From Glaciecola siphonariae (GTDB taxonomy: Bacteria > Pseudomonadota > Gammaproteobacteria > Enterobacterales > Alteromonadaceae), in NCBI RefSeq assembly GCF_042652645.1, contig NZ_JBHSGU010000005.1, positions 248,001-312,000 of the forward strand: DNA of 64,000 nucleotides, written 5' to 3'. Positions 17,590 to 25,107 of this stretch are shown here, in pieces; position 1 is the first letter of the stretch; each line of letters begins with the position of its first letter. The translations under genes were made by a program, and so were the position numbers. The notes under the pieces are model-generated. The model was not told where the DNA came from. It saw only the letters and a list, made by a program, of their open reading frames with translations, and ran no database searches.

Positions 17590-20197
17590 GCTAACGCTAG
17601 CCTATGCGTTGATTAACCCCAAACGACGCGAGATATGGCGGCGTTGACGTTTCTAAATCACCTGTGCGGTGATTAACAGATTAACTTCAAGTCTAAAATC
17701 TACGGTGAATTTCTAAATCACCTGTGCGGTGATTAACTTTTGACCTGCTTGTCGATGGTCGCGTATATCTTTCTTAATCACCTGTGCGGTGATTAACGCG
17801 AACCCCAAAGTATGACCGTTAATTCTTCTTTTCTAAATCACCTGTGCGGTGATTAACAATATCTACCCGACTCTGGACTAGGTGCGTATTTTCTAAATCA
17901 CCTCTGCGGTGATTAACACTGGCAAGGCGAAAGCGCTGCCAACACCGACTTTCTAAATCACCTGTGCGGTGATTAACCCGCGTGGTGTAGCTGATAGTGA
18001 TTTATACATTTTCTAAATCACCTGTGCGGTGATTAACGAGTATATTGCCGAGCAATGGCTATCTAATAATTTCTAAATCACCTGTGCGGTGATTAACAAT
18101 ACTCACTCACAATTGGCCTGACGTTAAACTTTCTAAATCACCTGTGCGGTGATTAACTCAACTCAAAGCGAAAACTACTGGCACTATTGTTTCTAAATCA
18201 CCTGTGCGGTGATTAACAAAGCGGTTGCGCAAACTTACATAAATCGATTTTTCTAAATCACCTGTGCGGTGATTAACTGTACGGAGGAATTTTGATTCTT
18301 GATTCGGTATTTCTAAATCACCTGTGCGGTGATTAACCAGATATTCGAGCGTTTCCTTCTTAGCGGACTTTTCTAAATCACCTGTGCGGTGATTAACATT
18401 ACTTCGACTAGTTTGATAAACGTTGTCTTTTTCTAAATCACCTGTGCGGTGATTAACCTTCGGTCATGCCCGTGACAGTTGAATTATCTTTTCTAAATCA
18501 CCTGTGCGGTGATTAACTCTTGTTTTTGTCAGTCTTCAGGCTTTCGTCATTTCTAAATCACCTGTGCGGTGATTAACATCATTTCACCCTTTGCCACACC
18601 TATTTTAAATTTCTAAATCACCTGTGCGGTGATTAACTATATCGCCATGTTGGTGAGCATCACGGCGGCTTTCTAAATCACCTGTGCGGTGATTAACTGC
18701 CGATACGGTATTGAGCGCGTCAGCCATGCTTTCTAAATCACCTGTGCGGTGATTAACACACTTGGGTCTGATACAGGTCTTCGAGCTTTTTTCTAAATCA
18801 CCTGTGCGGTGATTAACCAAATCCGATGCGTATGGTGTCCAAATCATAGTTTCTAAATCACCTGTGCGGTGATTAACGCTGACCTTTGTATTGCGTCCAC
18901 ACACAAGCGTTTCTAAATCACCTGTGCGGTGATTAACCTATTACCCGAACGGTAACGCACGCATCGTAATTTCTAAATCACCTGTGCGGTGATTAACCTA
19001 TTACCCGAACGGTAACGCACGCATCGTAATTTCTAAATCACCTGTGCGGTGATTAACCATCAATCGTTGCGATGGGCTTGCTTATTGTTTTTCTAAATCA
19101 CCTGTGCGGTGATTAACTTGAGCGTAACATCTGCCCCCGCTGCGACATTTTTCTAAATCACCTGTGCGGTGATTAACAGCATATCGCCCTAAACCCTAGG
19201 CTTACTATATTTCTAAATCACCTGTGCGGTGATTAACGAAATTCCAGACCGCGATGGTCTGGTAGCATCTTTCTAAATCACCTGTGCGGTGATTAACACA
19301 AGGCATCTCTAACTTAGCTCGGCAAGAGTTTTCTAAATCACCTGTGCGGTGATTAACTATAAATACTGTCTTTTCGAGTAAATAAGGCGTTTCTAAATCA
19401 CCTGTGCGGTGATTAACTCGCTAACGGTTTCAATCTCCACGCTTGATAATTTCTAAATCACCTGTGCGGTGATTAACTGGCTACCAAAATCAACCGTCGC
19501 ATCACCTTCTTTCTAAATCACCTGTGCGGTGATTAACACAAACCAGCAAACTCAAGAGTGTATACGTTGTTTCTAAATCACCTGTGCGGTGATTAACGTC
19601 GATGCTTTTCGCAAAGCCTGTCAAGCGGTTTTCTAAATCACCTGTGCGGTGATTAACGTTGTATGCGTTTTCGCTTTCTTTCGGCACAATTTCTAAATCA
19701 CCTGTGCGGTGATTAACGTATACTGGCCGGTGACTTCTTTGAGATAAAATTTCTAAATCACCTGTGCGGTGATTAACACCCCGTAAAGAAAGTAGCAGCA
19801 ACATCTACATTTCTAAATCACCTGTGCGGTGATTAACTAAAGAATCGACGCACTTTAGTGAGATAATTGTTTCTAAATCACCTGTGCGGTGATTAACACG
19901 GTATTACCGGCCGCAACATTCGCAATAGTTTTCTAAATCACCTGTGCGGTGATTAACCCTGCATTGTTCAAAGCGCACTTTAGACAGGTTTTCTAAATCA
20001 CCTGTGCGGTGATTAACAGAAAACCCTGCTGTTTGCGTCTACTTTGAATTTTCTAAATCACCTGTGCGGTGATTAACCGATTTGCACGCCCGCGCCGTTT
20101 TCTAAATCCTTTCTAAATCACCTGTGCGGTGATTAACCTTTGTGTCTTGGGGGATAGCGGCAAAGTATTTTTCTAAATCACCTGTGCGGTGATTAAC
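17590..20197 (-). CRISPR. Type I-F CRISPR array, 43 spacers
   Basis: Forty-three 28-bp repeats start at 17650 and recur every 60 bp to 20170-20197. An additional degenerate terminal repeat sits at 17590-17617 in the same register. Every spacer is 32 nt. On the transcribed minus strand the repeat begins GTTAATCACC, forms a TCACC-GCACA-GGTGA hairpin and ends in TTTAGAAA, which is the I-F Cas6f pattern. Repeats at 17770 and 17890 each have one substitution, and the last repeat at 17590 is eroded, so the old end is at low coordinates. The leader and cas1 lie at the high-coordinate end. One spacer is duplicated (18938-18969 and 18998-19029). Open frames inside the array are repeat artefacts. Confidence 0.99.
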
Positions 20198-20217
20198 ATT
20201 AAAAATAAATTCTAAAT

Positions 20218-20229
20218 TGTTAAAGAGCA
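20218..20229 (-). promoter_or_regulatory. boxA antitermination motif in CRISPR leader
   Basis: The minus strand reads TGCTCTTTAACA, followed by ATTTA, the exact core of the boxA that loads NusB/NusE on ribosomal RNA leaders. It ends about 20 bp before the first repeat. boxA in CRISPR leaders is known from other bacteria, where it protects the long untranslated array transcript from Rho. Confidence 0.85.
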
Positions 20230-20278
20230 AGTGTTTTTCAAAAAAAGAAAACAAATAGAATGATTTTTTCTATTTATC

Positions 20279-20291
20279 TAAGTTGCTGATT
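20279..20291 (-). promoter_or_regulatory. IHF binding site in CRISPR leader
   Basis: The minus strand reads AATCAGCAACTTA, a full match to the IHF consensus WATCARNNNNTTR, about 82-94 bp from the first repeat. IHF bends the leader to guide spacer integration in type I-E and I-F systems. A weaker near-match (AATCATTCTATTTG) lies closer to the array. Confidence 0.7.
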
Positions 20292-20329
20292 TAATGAGGT
20301 ATTTCGCAAGGGCTAGAAATATTGTAATT

Positions 20330-21214
20330 TTAACTTAAAACAATCGATTTAATTTCTGTAAACAAATAATCGAGGGCTCTTGTGTCTTTAATGTTTTTTA
20401 CACAACTTTTACGCATATCACTTTGGAATAGGCCCTCGGAAGCCGACTTCATAGCGCTAGGCATAATAACTGCATCTTTTATAATGTCGGCCACATCAAA
20501 TACTAGGGCTCCTCTGCGTGTAAAGCCATGGTTTACTGCCATTTGATAGGGGATACCGTAAGTCCACAAAACAACCGAAGCCAAACCGTATGCAAGGTAG
20601 TTTCCATTGTCTAAAAATGAGTTAAAGTCGTCACTCCTATCCTTTTTCCCAGGTTCTCGCTTAAATTTAATACCAAGATGCTTAGCATTTAACGCATAAA
20701 GCTTTTTTGCAAAATTGGCTTCTGCCGCCATAACACGCTTATTGTCTGTAGCAGCCTCAACACGATTTGCAAAGTCATTACAATAAAAGATTAACTCATC
20801 ATTATCGTACCCAAACTTTTCCCATGCGGTTTTCACAAAGTTCGCGCGCGCATACTGAAATTGCTTTGACAATTCCAATCGAGATTGATCATCTTGCCAC
20901 TTTGCTAAAAATGCATAAAAAAACTCATTTGGACGATACTCTGACTGACTGGCCATAAACAGGGGTGTTCCGTCACCCCCAGTAAATCCAACCATCACTC
21001 CTGCATCCCCAAGCATTCGCGCCGCTGCCTGAGAAATGCTCGTACCACTTCCTAGCAAAATACAACTCGTGTTCTGAACAGGAATGGAGTAAAACTGCGT
21101 TAAGTTTTGATTCCGCTGCATGCTATATGTCACGCGCTCATCACTTTGGCTGACTTTACAGTGTTCTAGAAAATAGAGTCCACTGCGTTTTGATGGCAAA
21201 ACGTCAATGTCCAT
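20330..21214 (-). CDS. cas1: Type I-F CRISPR integrase Cas1
   Basis: Integrase subunit that inserts new spacers together with the Cas2 part of Cas2-3. The 294-residue protein is a typical I-F Cas1. The metal-binding triad is visible as E165 (MAAEANFAKKLY), H229 (NHGFTRRGAL) and D243 (VADIIKD). The start overlaps the end of cas6f by 11 bp, so it is the last gene of the minus-strand cas operon and sits directly beside the leader. In canonical I-F loci cas1 precedes cas2-3 in the same transcript; here the two adaptation genes are separated and on opposite strands. Confidence 0.96.
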   Translation of the reverse strand: MDIDVLPSKRSGLYFLEHCKVSQSDERVTYSMQRNQNLTQFYSIPVQNTSCILLGSGTSISQAAARMLGDAGVMVGFTGGDGTPLFMASQSEYRPNEFFYAFLAKWQDDQSRLELSKQFQYARANFVKTAWEKFGYDNDELIFYCNDFANRVEAATDNKRVMAAEANFAKKLYALNAKHLGIKFKREPGKKDRSDDFNSFLDNGNYLAYGLASVVLWTYGIPYQMAVNHGFTRRGALVFDVADIIKDAVIMPSAMKSASEGLFQSDMRKSCVKNIKDTRALDYLFTEIKSIVLS

Positions 21215-21773
21215 TCGGCGTATCTCTTTTTGCTAATCCATAGGAATTAGGGCTTGTCTGCTTTGGATTTCCTAATTTTCTTTCAGCGAAAATTGAAACA
21301 TTTTGACCGTCTTTCTTAGCGATAAAATAGACAGTGCTCTTTGTAAGTCTAGTGCTCTCCTTTAAGCGGGCTTCATAGTGGGTCACGAAATCTCCGAGGC
21401 TGACTTTTCCATCAGATTTTTCCTCATCGATATGTTCAAACCTTTTGTTAAGATGAGCGAGTTTTTTTACTGCTTTTTTACGCGGTGAAAAATAATTTAC
21501 TCTCAATAAAATTTGTTCGCAGTCGCTACACTCTGAAATTTCATCGCTATAGATGTTTCTAGCAATCATTTGTTGTATGTCTGCCTGAGCCAGAAAGTTA
21601 ATTAGTTGTTCCTCGGGCGCGTAAAAAAACAGCTCATCCCTTGCCTCACTGATCCCGAGCTGCATCTTTGTTTGAGTTTTTCGCAAAAAACCATGCATAC
21701 AACGAAACACTTTATTGTGAAAAAACATTCCGTCTTCATCAGGAAACTTTGACTTCAAGCTTAGCTTCTTCAT
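21204..21773 (-). CDS. cas6f: crRNA endoribonuclease Cas6f (Csy4)
   Basis: Cuts the CRISPR precursor at the 3' base of the repeat hairpin and stays bound to the crRNA 3' end. The 189 residues match Csy4 in length. H27 in KVFRCMHGFL corresponds to the catalytic histidine region of Pseudomonas Csy4 (KLHQAL), and the C-terminal NSYGLAKRD matches the CYGLSKG end of that protein. Overall identity to Csy4 looks low, which is common. It follows cas7f by 12 bp with a GGAG site and overlaps cas1. Confidence 0.9.
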   Translation of the reverse strand: MKKLSLKSKFPDEDGMFFHNKVFRCMHGFLRKTQTKMQLGISEARDELFFYAPEEQLINFLAQADIQQMIARNIYSDEISECSDCEQILLRVNYFSPRKKAVKKLAHLNKRFEHIDEEKSDGKVSLGDFVTHYEARLKESTRLTKSTVYFIAKKDGQNVSIFAERKLGNPKQTSPNSYGLAKRDTPNGH

Positions 21774-21785
21774 CCTAAACTCCTG

Positions 21786-22745
21786 TTATCCGTTTTTACC
21801 TTTTCCTGAATATACACCGCCTCTGATGATGCTTGCTGTTAAATAGCAATGTTCATGTTGGGTGAGTTCCTTTTCAGAAAGCATTTTTTCAAAATGAGAA
21901 AAAACGTTATTTGAACGACGGTTTAAGCGCCCAAATTTTTTATCGGGCCCAAATGGGTCTACGGGTATGGGATGTGAAGTGTTTTCTTCATACCAAGTGT
22001 CTATTGTTCTTAAGGCATTACCTACTTTCTGTGTATGCAAGCCTGCCTGCTCTTTTTGAACTCGAAACAAAATTTTGCCATCTTCGCCTTCTGCAAACTC
22101 CTCTGATGGGTAAACTTCTTGGCCTGCACCAACTTCAACAATGTATTCGTAAGTTAAGGTTAATAAGTCTTTTATATTGCCCTTTAGCGCTTTTGAAATT
22201 CTGTTTGCGAGCGATTGAGCATAATTCGGTAAATCATCATCAAAACTTAAATCATGATCAACATCGTGAGTAAATGTATCGCCATCGTAATTGACGATAA
22301 GTTTAATATTAATTGCTCGTGCGTTTCTAAATAATGGACTACCATTCAAAAACCTAACAACGGTTCTTTTAGCAATCTCATCAATTGAATCTTGAGCCGC
22401 TTGTGAAGCGTAATACGCTTTTGTTTTTTCGATGACTTCTGGGTTGTTGCTATTAATCGAGTCGATAGTATTTACGAACTTTAAGCCACCGCATACATGC
22501 AAAAACTCGTGTTCAATGGGTAAAAAACAGCCGTCTACTCGCTGTATATTTGAGTCTGGAGTTGTATCTGGCGTTAGTTTGGCAATTTCAGAATAAGACC
22601 CTTTGGTGCCCACGAGCGATCTTGGTTTCACGTCGAGCGCAATTTTGCTTTCAGGTGCGCCAGATTCAGAACTGAAAAAACATGCATGGGTAGGATCGAT
22701 TCCACCCGTTATTGAAAATAACGAAGGTAATTTAATTGTAGCCAT
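21786..22745 (-). CDS. cas7f: Cascade backbone protein Cas7f (Csy3)
   Basis: The repeated backbone subunit that coats the crRNA spacer. Of its 319 residues the C-terminal half is unmistakably Csy3: EVGAGQEVYPSEEF, QKVGNALRTIDTWY and ASIIRGGVYSGKG. The ATG at 22745 has AAGGA about 10 nt upstream, and this ribosome site begins directly after a degenerate CRISPR repeat hairpin (22768-22782). If Cas6f cuts there, the cas7f message would start about 22 nt before its ATG. Third structural gene of the operon. Confidence 0.95.
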   Translation of the reverse strand: MATIKLPSLFSITGGIDPTHACFFSSESGAPESKIALDVKPRSLVGTKGSYSEIAKLTPDTTPDSNIQRVDGCFLPIEHEFLHVCGGLKFVNTIDSINSNNPEVIEKTKAYYASQAAQDSIDEIAKRTVVRFLNGSPLFRNARAINIKLIVNYDGDTFTHDVDHDLSFDDDLPNYAQSLANRISKALKGNIKDLLTLTYEYIVEVGAGQEVYPSEEFAEGEDGKILFRVQKEQAGLHTQKVGNALRTIDTWYEENTSHPIPVDPFGPDKKFGRLNRRSNNVFSHFEKMLSEKELTQHEHCYLTASIIRGGVYSGKGKNG

Positions 22746-22759
22746 TCTCGTATTCCTTT

Positions 22760-22839
22760 ATTTTAAGTCACCTGTGCGGTGAAAAAATTAGAGTTAATAA
22801 AAAATTATATATTTCTAAATCACTTATGCAGTGAGATTT
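22760..22839 (-). ncRNA. CreR-like crRNA autoregulator: two degenerate repeats around a 24-nt pseudo-spacer
   Basis: Read on the minus strand between cas5f and cas7f. Pseudo-repeat 1 (22812-22839) keeps the 5' handle TTTAGAAA exactly; its hairpin TCACT-GCATA-AGTGA replaces the C-G closing pair by T-A, so pairing is preserved. A 24-nt pseudo-spacer (22788-22811) follows. Pseudo-repeat 2 (22760-22787) keeps the 15-nt hairpin TCACCGCACAGGTGA exactly but has a decayed handle. Cas6f processing would yield a crRNA-like RNA of about 52 nt. Its first 18 spacer bases, TATATAATTTTTTATTAA, match 25045-25062 in the cas promoter beside a CC PAM, except at positions 6 and 12. CreR-type guides that make Cascade repress cas genes are known in other CRISPR types. 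The function here is inferred. Confidence 0.85.
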
Positions 22840-22873
22840 AAAGCTATCCATGCTGCACAAATATTCCATAGTC

Positions 22874-23734
22874 TTATTGAGTCAATTCAATACAATTTTC
22901 ATGTTCCTCCCAATACCAAAACAATTCTTTGGTATTTTCAGCTCTGAAATAAACAAACTCATTCAAATTAATAACAGGCTCAGCGAATACATGTGGATGG
23001 CCGTTTCGTGAACCGTCTTTTTCAGTTGGTGCTCCTATGAACTGATAGCCCTGAAGATTAAAGAACAACCACCCCTTGTGCTTTTTGTAATATCGAGCAC
23101 TTCCTTCTGCTTCTTTATCAATGTAAGTAAATGAAAATTCTTGCATAGCTTGGTCTATACCAAGCTCACCGCTTAGCTCTTCAAATCGCTCATAAGCTTG
23201 TTTTAAGACCCAGCCTTTTTCCTTTGAAAGACCTTCTTCTAAGTTGCCTCTGCTATCAAAAGCCTCTACAACTGGACTAGAAGTAATTTTCCCACCTGCG
23301 AATCGTGCTTGTTGTAAGAACAGACGGAATGCTTCGATTACTCCTTCGAGACTATCAAGCTCGTCTGTGAGTTTTAGTTCAAACACCAAGCTTGCTTGGA
23401 TATTGGCAGTTGTTTCATTTAGTTGAAGTTCCGAAGGAGATATACTTTTGTGAGCGCTACCACCTTGGCTCGCAAAAGCAGGGAATGCTTTTTTACCCAA
23501 GTTGGTCGAAAATGATTTTACAATAGCGAATGCTTTTGACTTTTGACTGTCATGCATTTCTTCAGTAAACCCAATATCAAGGCCATGTTTAGAGGCTGAA
23601 TTATCTAACCAAAAGCGAAACGCATCTATCAACCCAATAACTGCGCTCGTGGGGAATGCGTTGGTCATGTAACTTGTAGACACATTGCATGAATCTACCG
23701 TGACGTCCTTTGCTACCAAAAATAAACTAGCCAT
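22874..23734 (-). CDS. cas5f: Cascade subunit Cas5f (Csy2)
   Basis: With Cas8f it caps the 5' handle of the crRNA. I place the start at the ATG at 23734 (MASLFLVAKDVTVDS), with GAGG upstream and an 8-bp overlap with the cas8f stop, giving 286 residues; an in-frame start at 23761 would add nine. Matches to Csy2 are FPTSAVIGLIDAF (Csy2 FPSPGAFTGFVHAL), ARFAGGKITS (MRLAGGSILP), KGWLFFNLQGYQFIG (PGWLVPIPAGYNALS) and a late FVYFRAEN/WYWEEH region. The 128 bp downstream hold the CreR-like element instead of the next cas gene. Confidence 0.88.
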   Translation of the reverse strand: MASLFLVAKDVTVDSCNVSTSYMTNAFPTSAVIGLIDAFRFWLDNSASKHGLDIGFTEEMHDSQKSKAFAIVKSFSTNLGKKAFPAFASQGGSAHKSISPSELQLNETTANIQASLVFELKLTDELDSLEGVIEAFRLFLQQARFAGGKITSSPVVEAFDSRGNLEEGLSKEKGWVLKQAYERFEELSGELGIDQAMQEFSFTYIDKEAEGSARYYKKHKGWLFFNLQGYQFIGAPTEKDGSRNGHPHVFAEPVINLNEFVYFRAENTKELFWYWEEHENCIELTQ

Positions 23735-25034
23735 GTGATATAACCTCATTTCGAATAGCAATATTCATTTCTTGTGTTAACAAGCTTTGCGCATCTACTT
23801 GTCGATAACTTTTTAGATTCGAGATGATGAGGTCAAAAAGTCTCTCGTGATATTCGGCTAAATTCATTTGCTCTTGCTTAGGGGATTTTTGCCATGCCAC
23901 TAAGCACGCTACAAGGTCATTTTGAATATCCTGCTCAAAATGCGCCAGCGATGACAGTTGTGATTTCGCGAAACGTACAAGCTGTCTTGCTATTTTGCTG
24001 CGTAGGGAATTAACGACTTTGTTTATACCTTCTTTCGTTTGCAAATCTACGCACGTTGTTATTTGCTGCTTCAATCCTCTTAAATCCATGAGTCCTTTTG
24101 TAGCAAATAAATACTCCATTCGTTGATTAAGCGAAGATTTGTTTGGGAAGGACATATTAAAACTTGTCAAGGAGCCTCCCTCTAGAAGAGCCGTATATGA
24201 GATATTCCCTGGCTTCGTGCCGCCTAAGTTTTTACTCGTTAAATGTGCACGCTTTTGCTTTACATATTTCAGGCGATTTAAGCGCGGCAGGACATTGTGA
24301 TTAAACACGGGGGATAGAGAAATATAGCCGCCATTGTAAGGAATATTGATTTGTTTTGATAAGCCGTCTACATATGTAATTTCACTTGGCTTGGTGAAGT
24401 ATTTACTTAGGTCTTGGCAGTACTCTTTCCCAAACAACTTGATGAAGGAATCACTTATATACCTACTTAACTCACTCTTTTCTTTTAAATGCAAAAATAG
24501 TGAGACGTCATTTATGAACAGGTTAAAGTGTCGATATTTTTTTGAATTTGAGCCATCTACTGCACTGAACGTTTTAGTTTGCAAACCTAGCGTAGAACTT
24601 GAAATGCCTTTTAGGCTAGATTCGATAGGTTCAGCCAAAAAGCTACTATCGCCAGTGTTAATAAAACCGCGATTTGAAAAATTTGAAGGTATTGCAAAAT
24701 TGTTTGGGAAGCTTTTCCCGTTGTAACTAGCAAAACTCAGTAAGACAGCGCTTTCTTCTAACACCAATTCCGGTTTCTCTAGTGCATCTACACAGGAAAG
24801 GTGCAACCAAAAATTAAGGTCTTGCTGAACACTTGAACTTCTCACGTCAACAGCAACACCGTTTCGATAGAGTGTCTTAACATAATCGTCAATTTTTGAC
24901 TCACCGGTTTCAACAAGGCTTGAGTTCTTTGCTAAAGCTTTTTCGAGAGCATCACTTTTCTTTTTTAAAAGCGTGTCGTTCATTCGCAGATGCTCAAGAA
25001 ATTTAGTCCTAGGAATATTTATTTGTATCTGCAT
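23727..25034 (-). CDS. cas8f: Cascade large subunit Cas8f (Csy1)
   Basis: Large subunit of the I-F surveillance complex, which reads the PAM. The 435-residue length equals that of Csy1. Sequence similarity is low except for NLGGTKPGNIS at 269-279, matching the Csy1 signature FGGTKPQNIS, preceded by YISLSPV like YHLLAPL. AGGAAG stands 6 nt before the ATG at 25034. It heads the minus-strand operon cas8f-cas5f-cas7f-cas6f-cas1, whose promoter lies in the 73-bp gap shared with cas2-3. It is separate from cas5f, unlike the fused form in Tn7-associated I-F3. Confidence 0.88.
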   Translation of the reverse strand: MQIQINIPRTKFLEHLRMNDTLLKKKSDALEKALAKNSSLVETGESKIDDYVKTLYRNGVAVDVRSSSVQQDLNFWLHLSCVDALEKPELVLEESAVLLSFASYNGKSFPNNFAIPSNFSNRGFINTGDSSFLAEPIESSLKGISSSTLGLQTKTFSAVDGSNSKKYRHFNLFINDVSLFLHLKEKSELSRYISDSFIKLFGKEYCQDLSKYFTKPSEITYVDGLSKQINIPYNGGYISLSPVFNHNVLPRLNRLKYVKQKRAHLTSKNLGGTKPGNISYTALLEGGSLTSFNMSFPNKSSLNQRMEYLFATKGLMDLRGLKQQITTCVDLQTKEGINKVVNSLRSKIARQLVRFAKSQLSSLAHFEQDIQNDLVACLVAWQKSPKQEQMNLAEYHERLFDLIISNLKSYRQVDAQSLLTQEMNIAIRNEVISHG

Positions 25035-25042
25035 TTTTTCTT

Positions 25043-25062
25043 CCTATATTATTTTATATTAA
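25043..25062 (+). promoter_or_regulatory. Predicted CreR target site with CC PAM in the cas promoter
   Basis: The plus strand reads CC (25043-25044) then TATATTATTTTATATTAA (25045-25062). Sixteen of eighteen bases equal the CreR-like pseudo-spacer; the two differences are at positions 6 and 12. Similarity stops at position 19. The PAM lies opposite the GG of the cas8f ribosome site, and a full Cascade footprint would cover the -10 and start region of cas8f and the promoter region of cas2-3. Confidence 0.82.
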
Positions 25063-25089
25063 TATCGAGCTATAATAAAAAAATGTCAA
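25061..25089 (-). promoter_or_regulatory. Promoter of the cas8f-cas5f-cas7f-cas6f-cas1 operon
   Basis: The minus strand has a perfect -35 TTGACA (25084-25089), a 17-bp spacer and a -10-like GATATT (25061-25066). Transcription would start near 25054, within the predicted CreR target. On the plus strand a perfect -10 TATAAT (25071-25076) with a poor -35 is the best candidate for cas2-3. Confidence 0.65.
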
Positions 25090-25107
25090 GCGTGGATTTC
25101 GACCTTT

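Larger units (their letters stand above)
20198..20329 (-). promoter_or_regulatory. CRISPR leader
   Basis: AT-rich 132-bp region between the last repeat and the cas1 stop codon. It contains a perfect boxA motif next to the first repeat and a perfect IHF consensus further upstream. No strong -35/-10 pair was seen, so the transcription start is not placed. Confidence 0.85.

Noticed and set aside
18605..19804. Two minus-strand open frames with repeated VNHRTGDLE units
   Set aside because: They are in-frame readings of the CRISPR repeat (60 bp is a multiple of three), with no ribosome site and random spacer-coded parts.
22760..22839. Simple degraded remnant of a second CRISPR array
   Set aside because: Decay alone would not keep the exact handle, the exact hairpin, a compensatory stem change and a PAM-adjacent match to the cas promoter. 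The 24-nt length also differs from the invariant 32 nt.
22746..22873. CreT-like RNA toxin or small protein paired with the CreR-like element
   Set aside because: The 128-bp gap is filled by the two pseudo-repeats and pseudo-spacer. No ORF with a ribosome site and no separate toxin-like transcript could be recognised.
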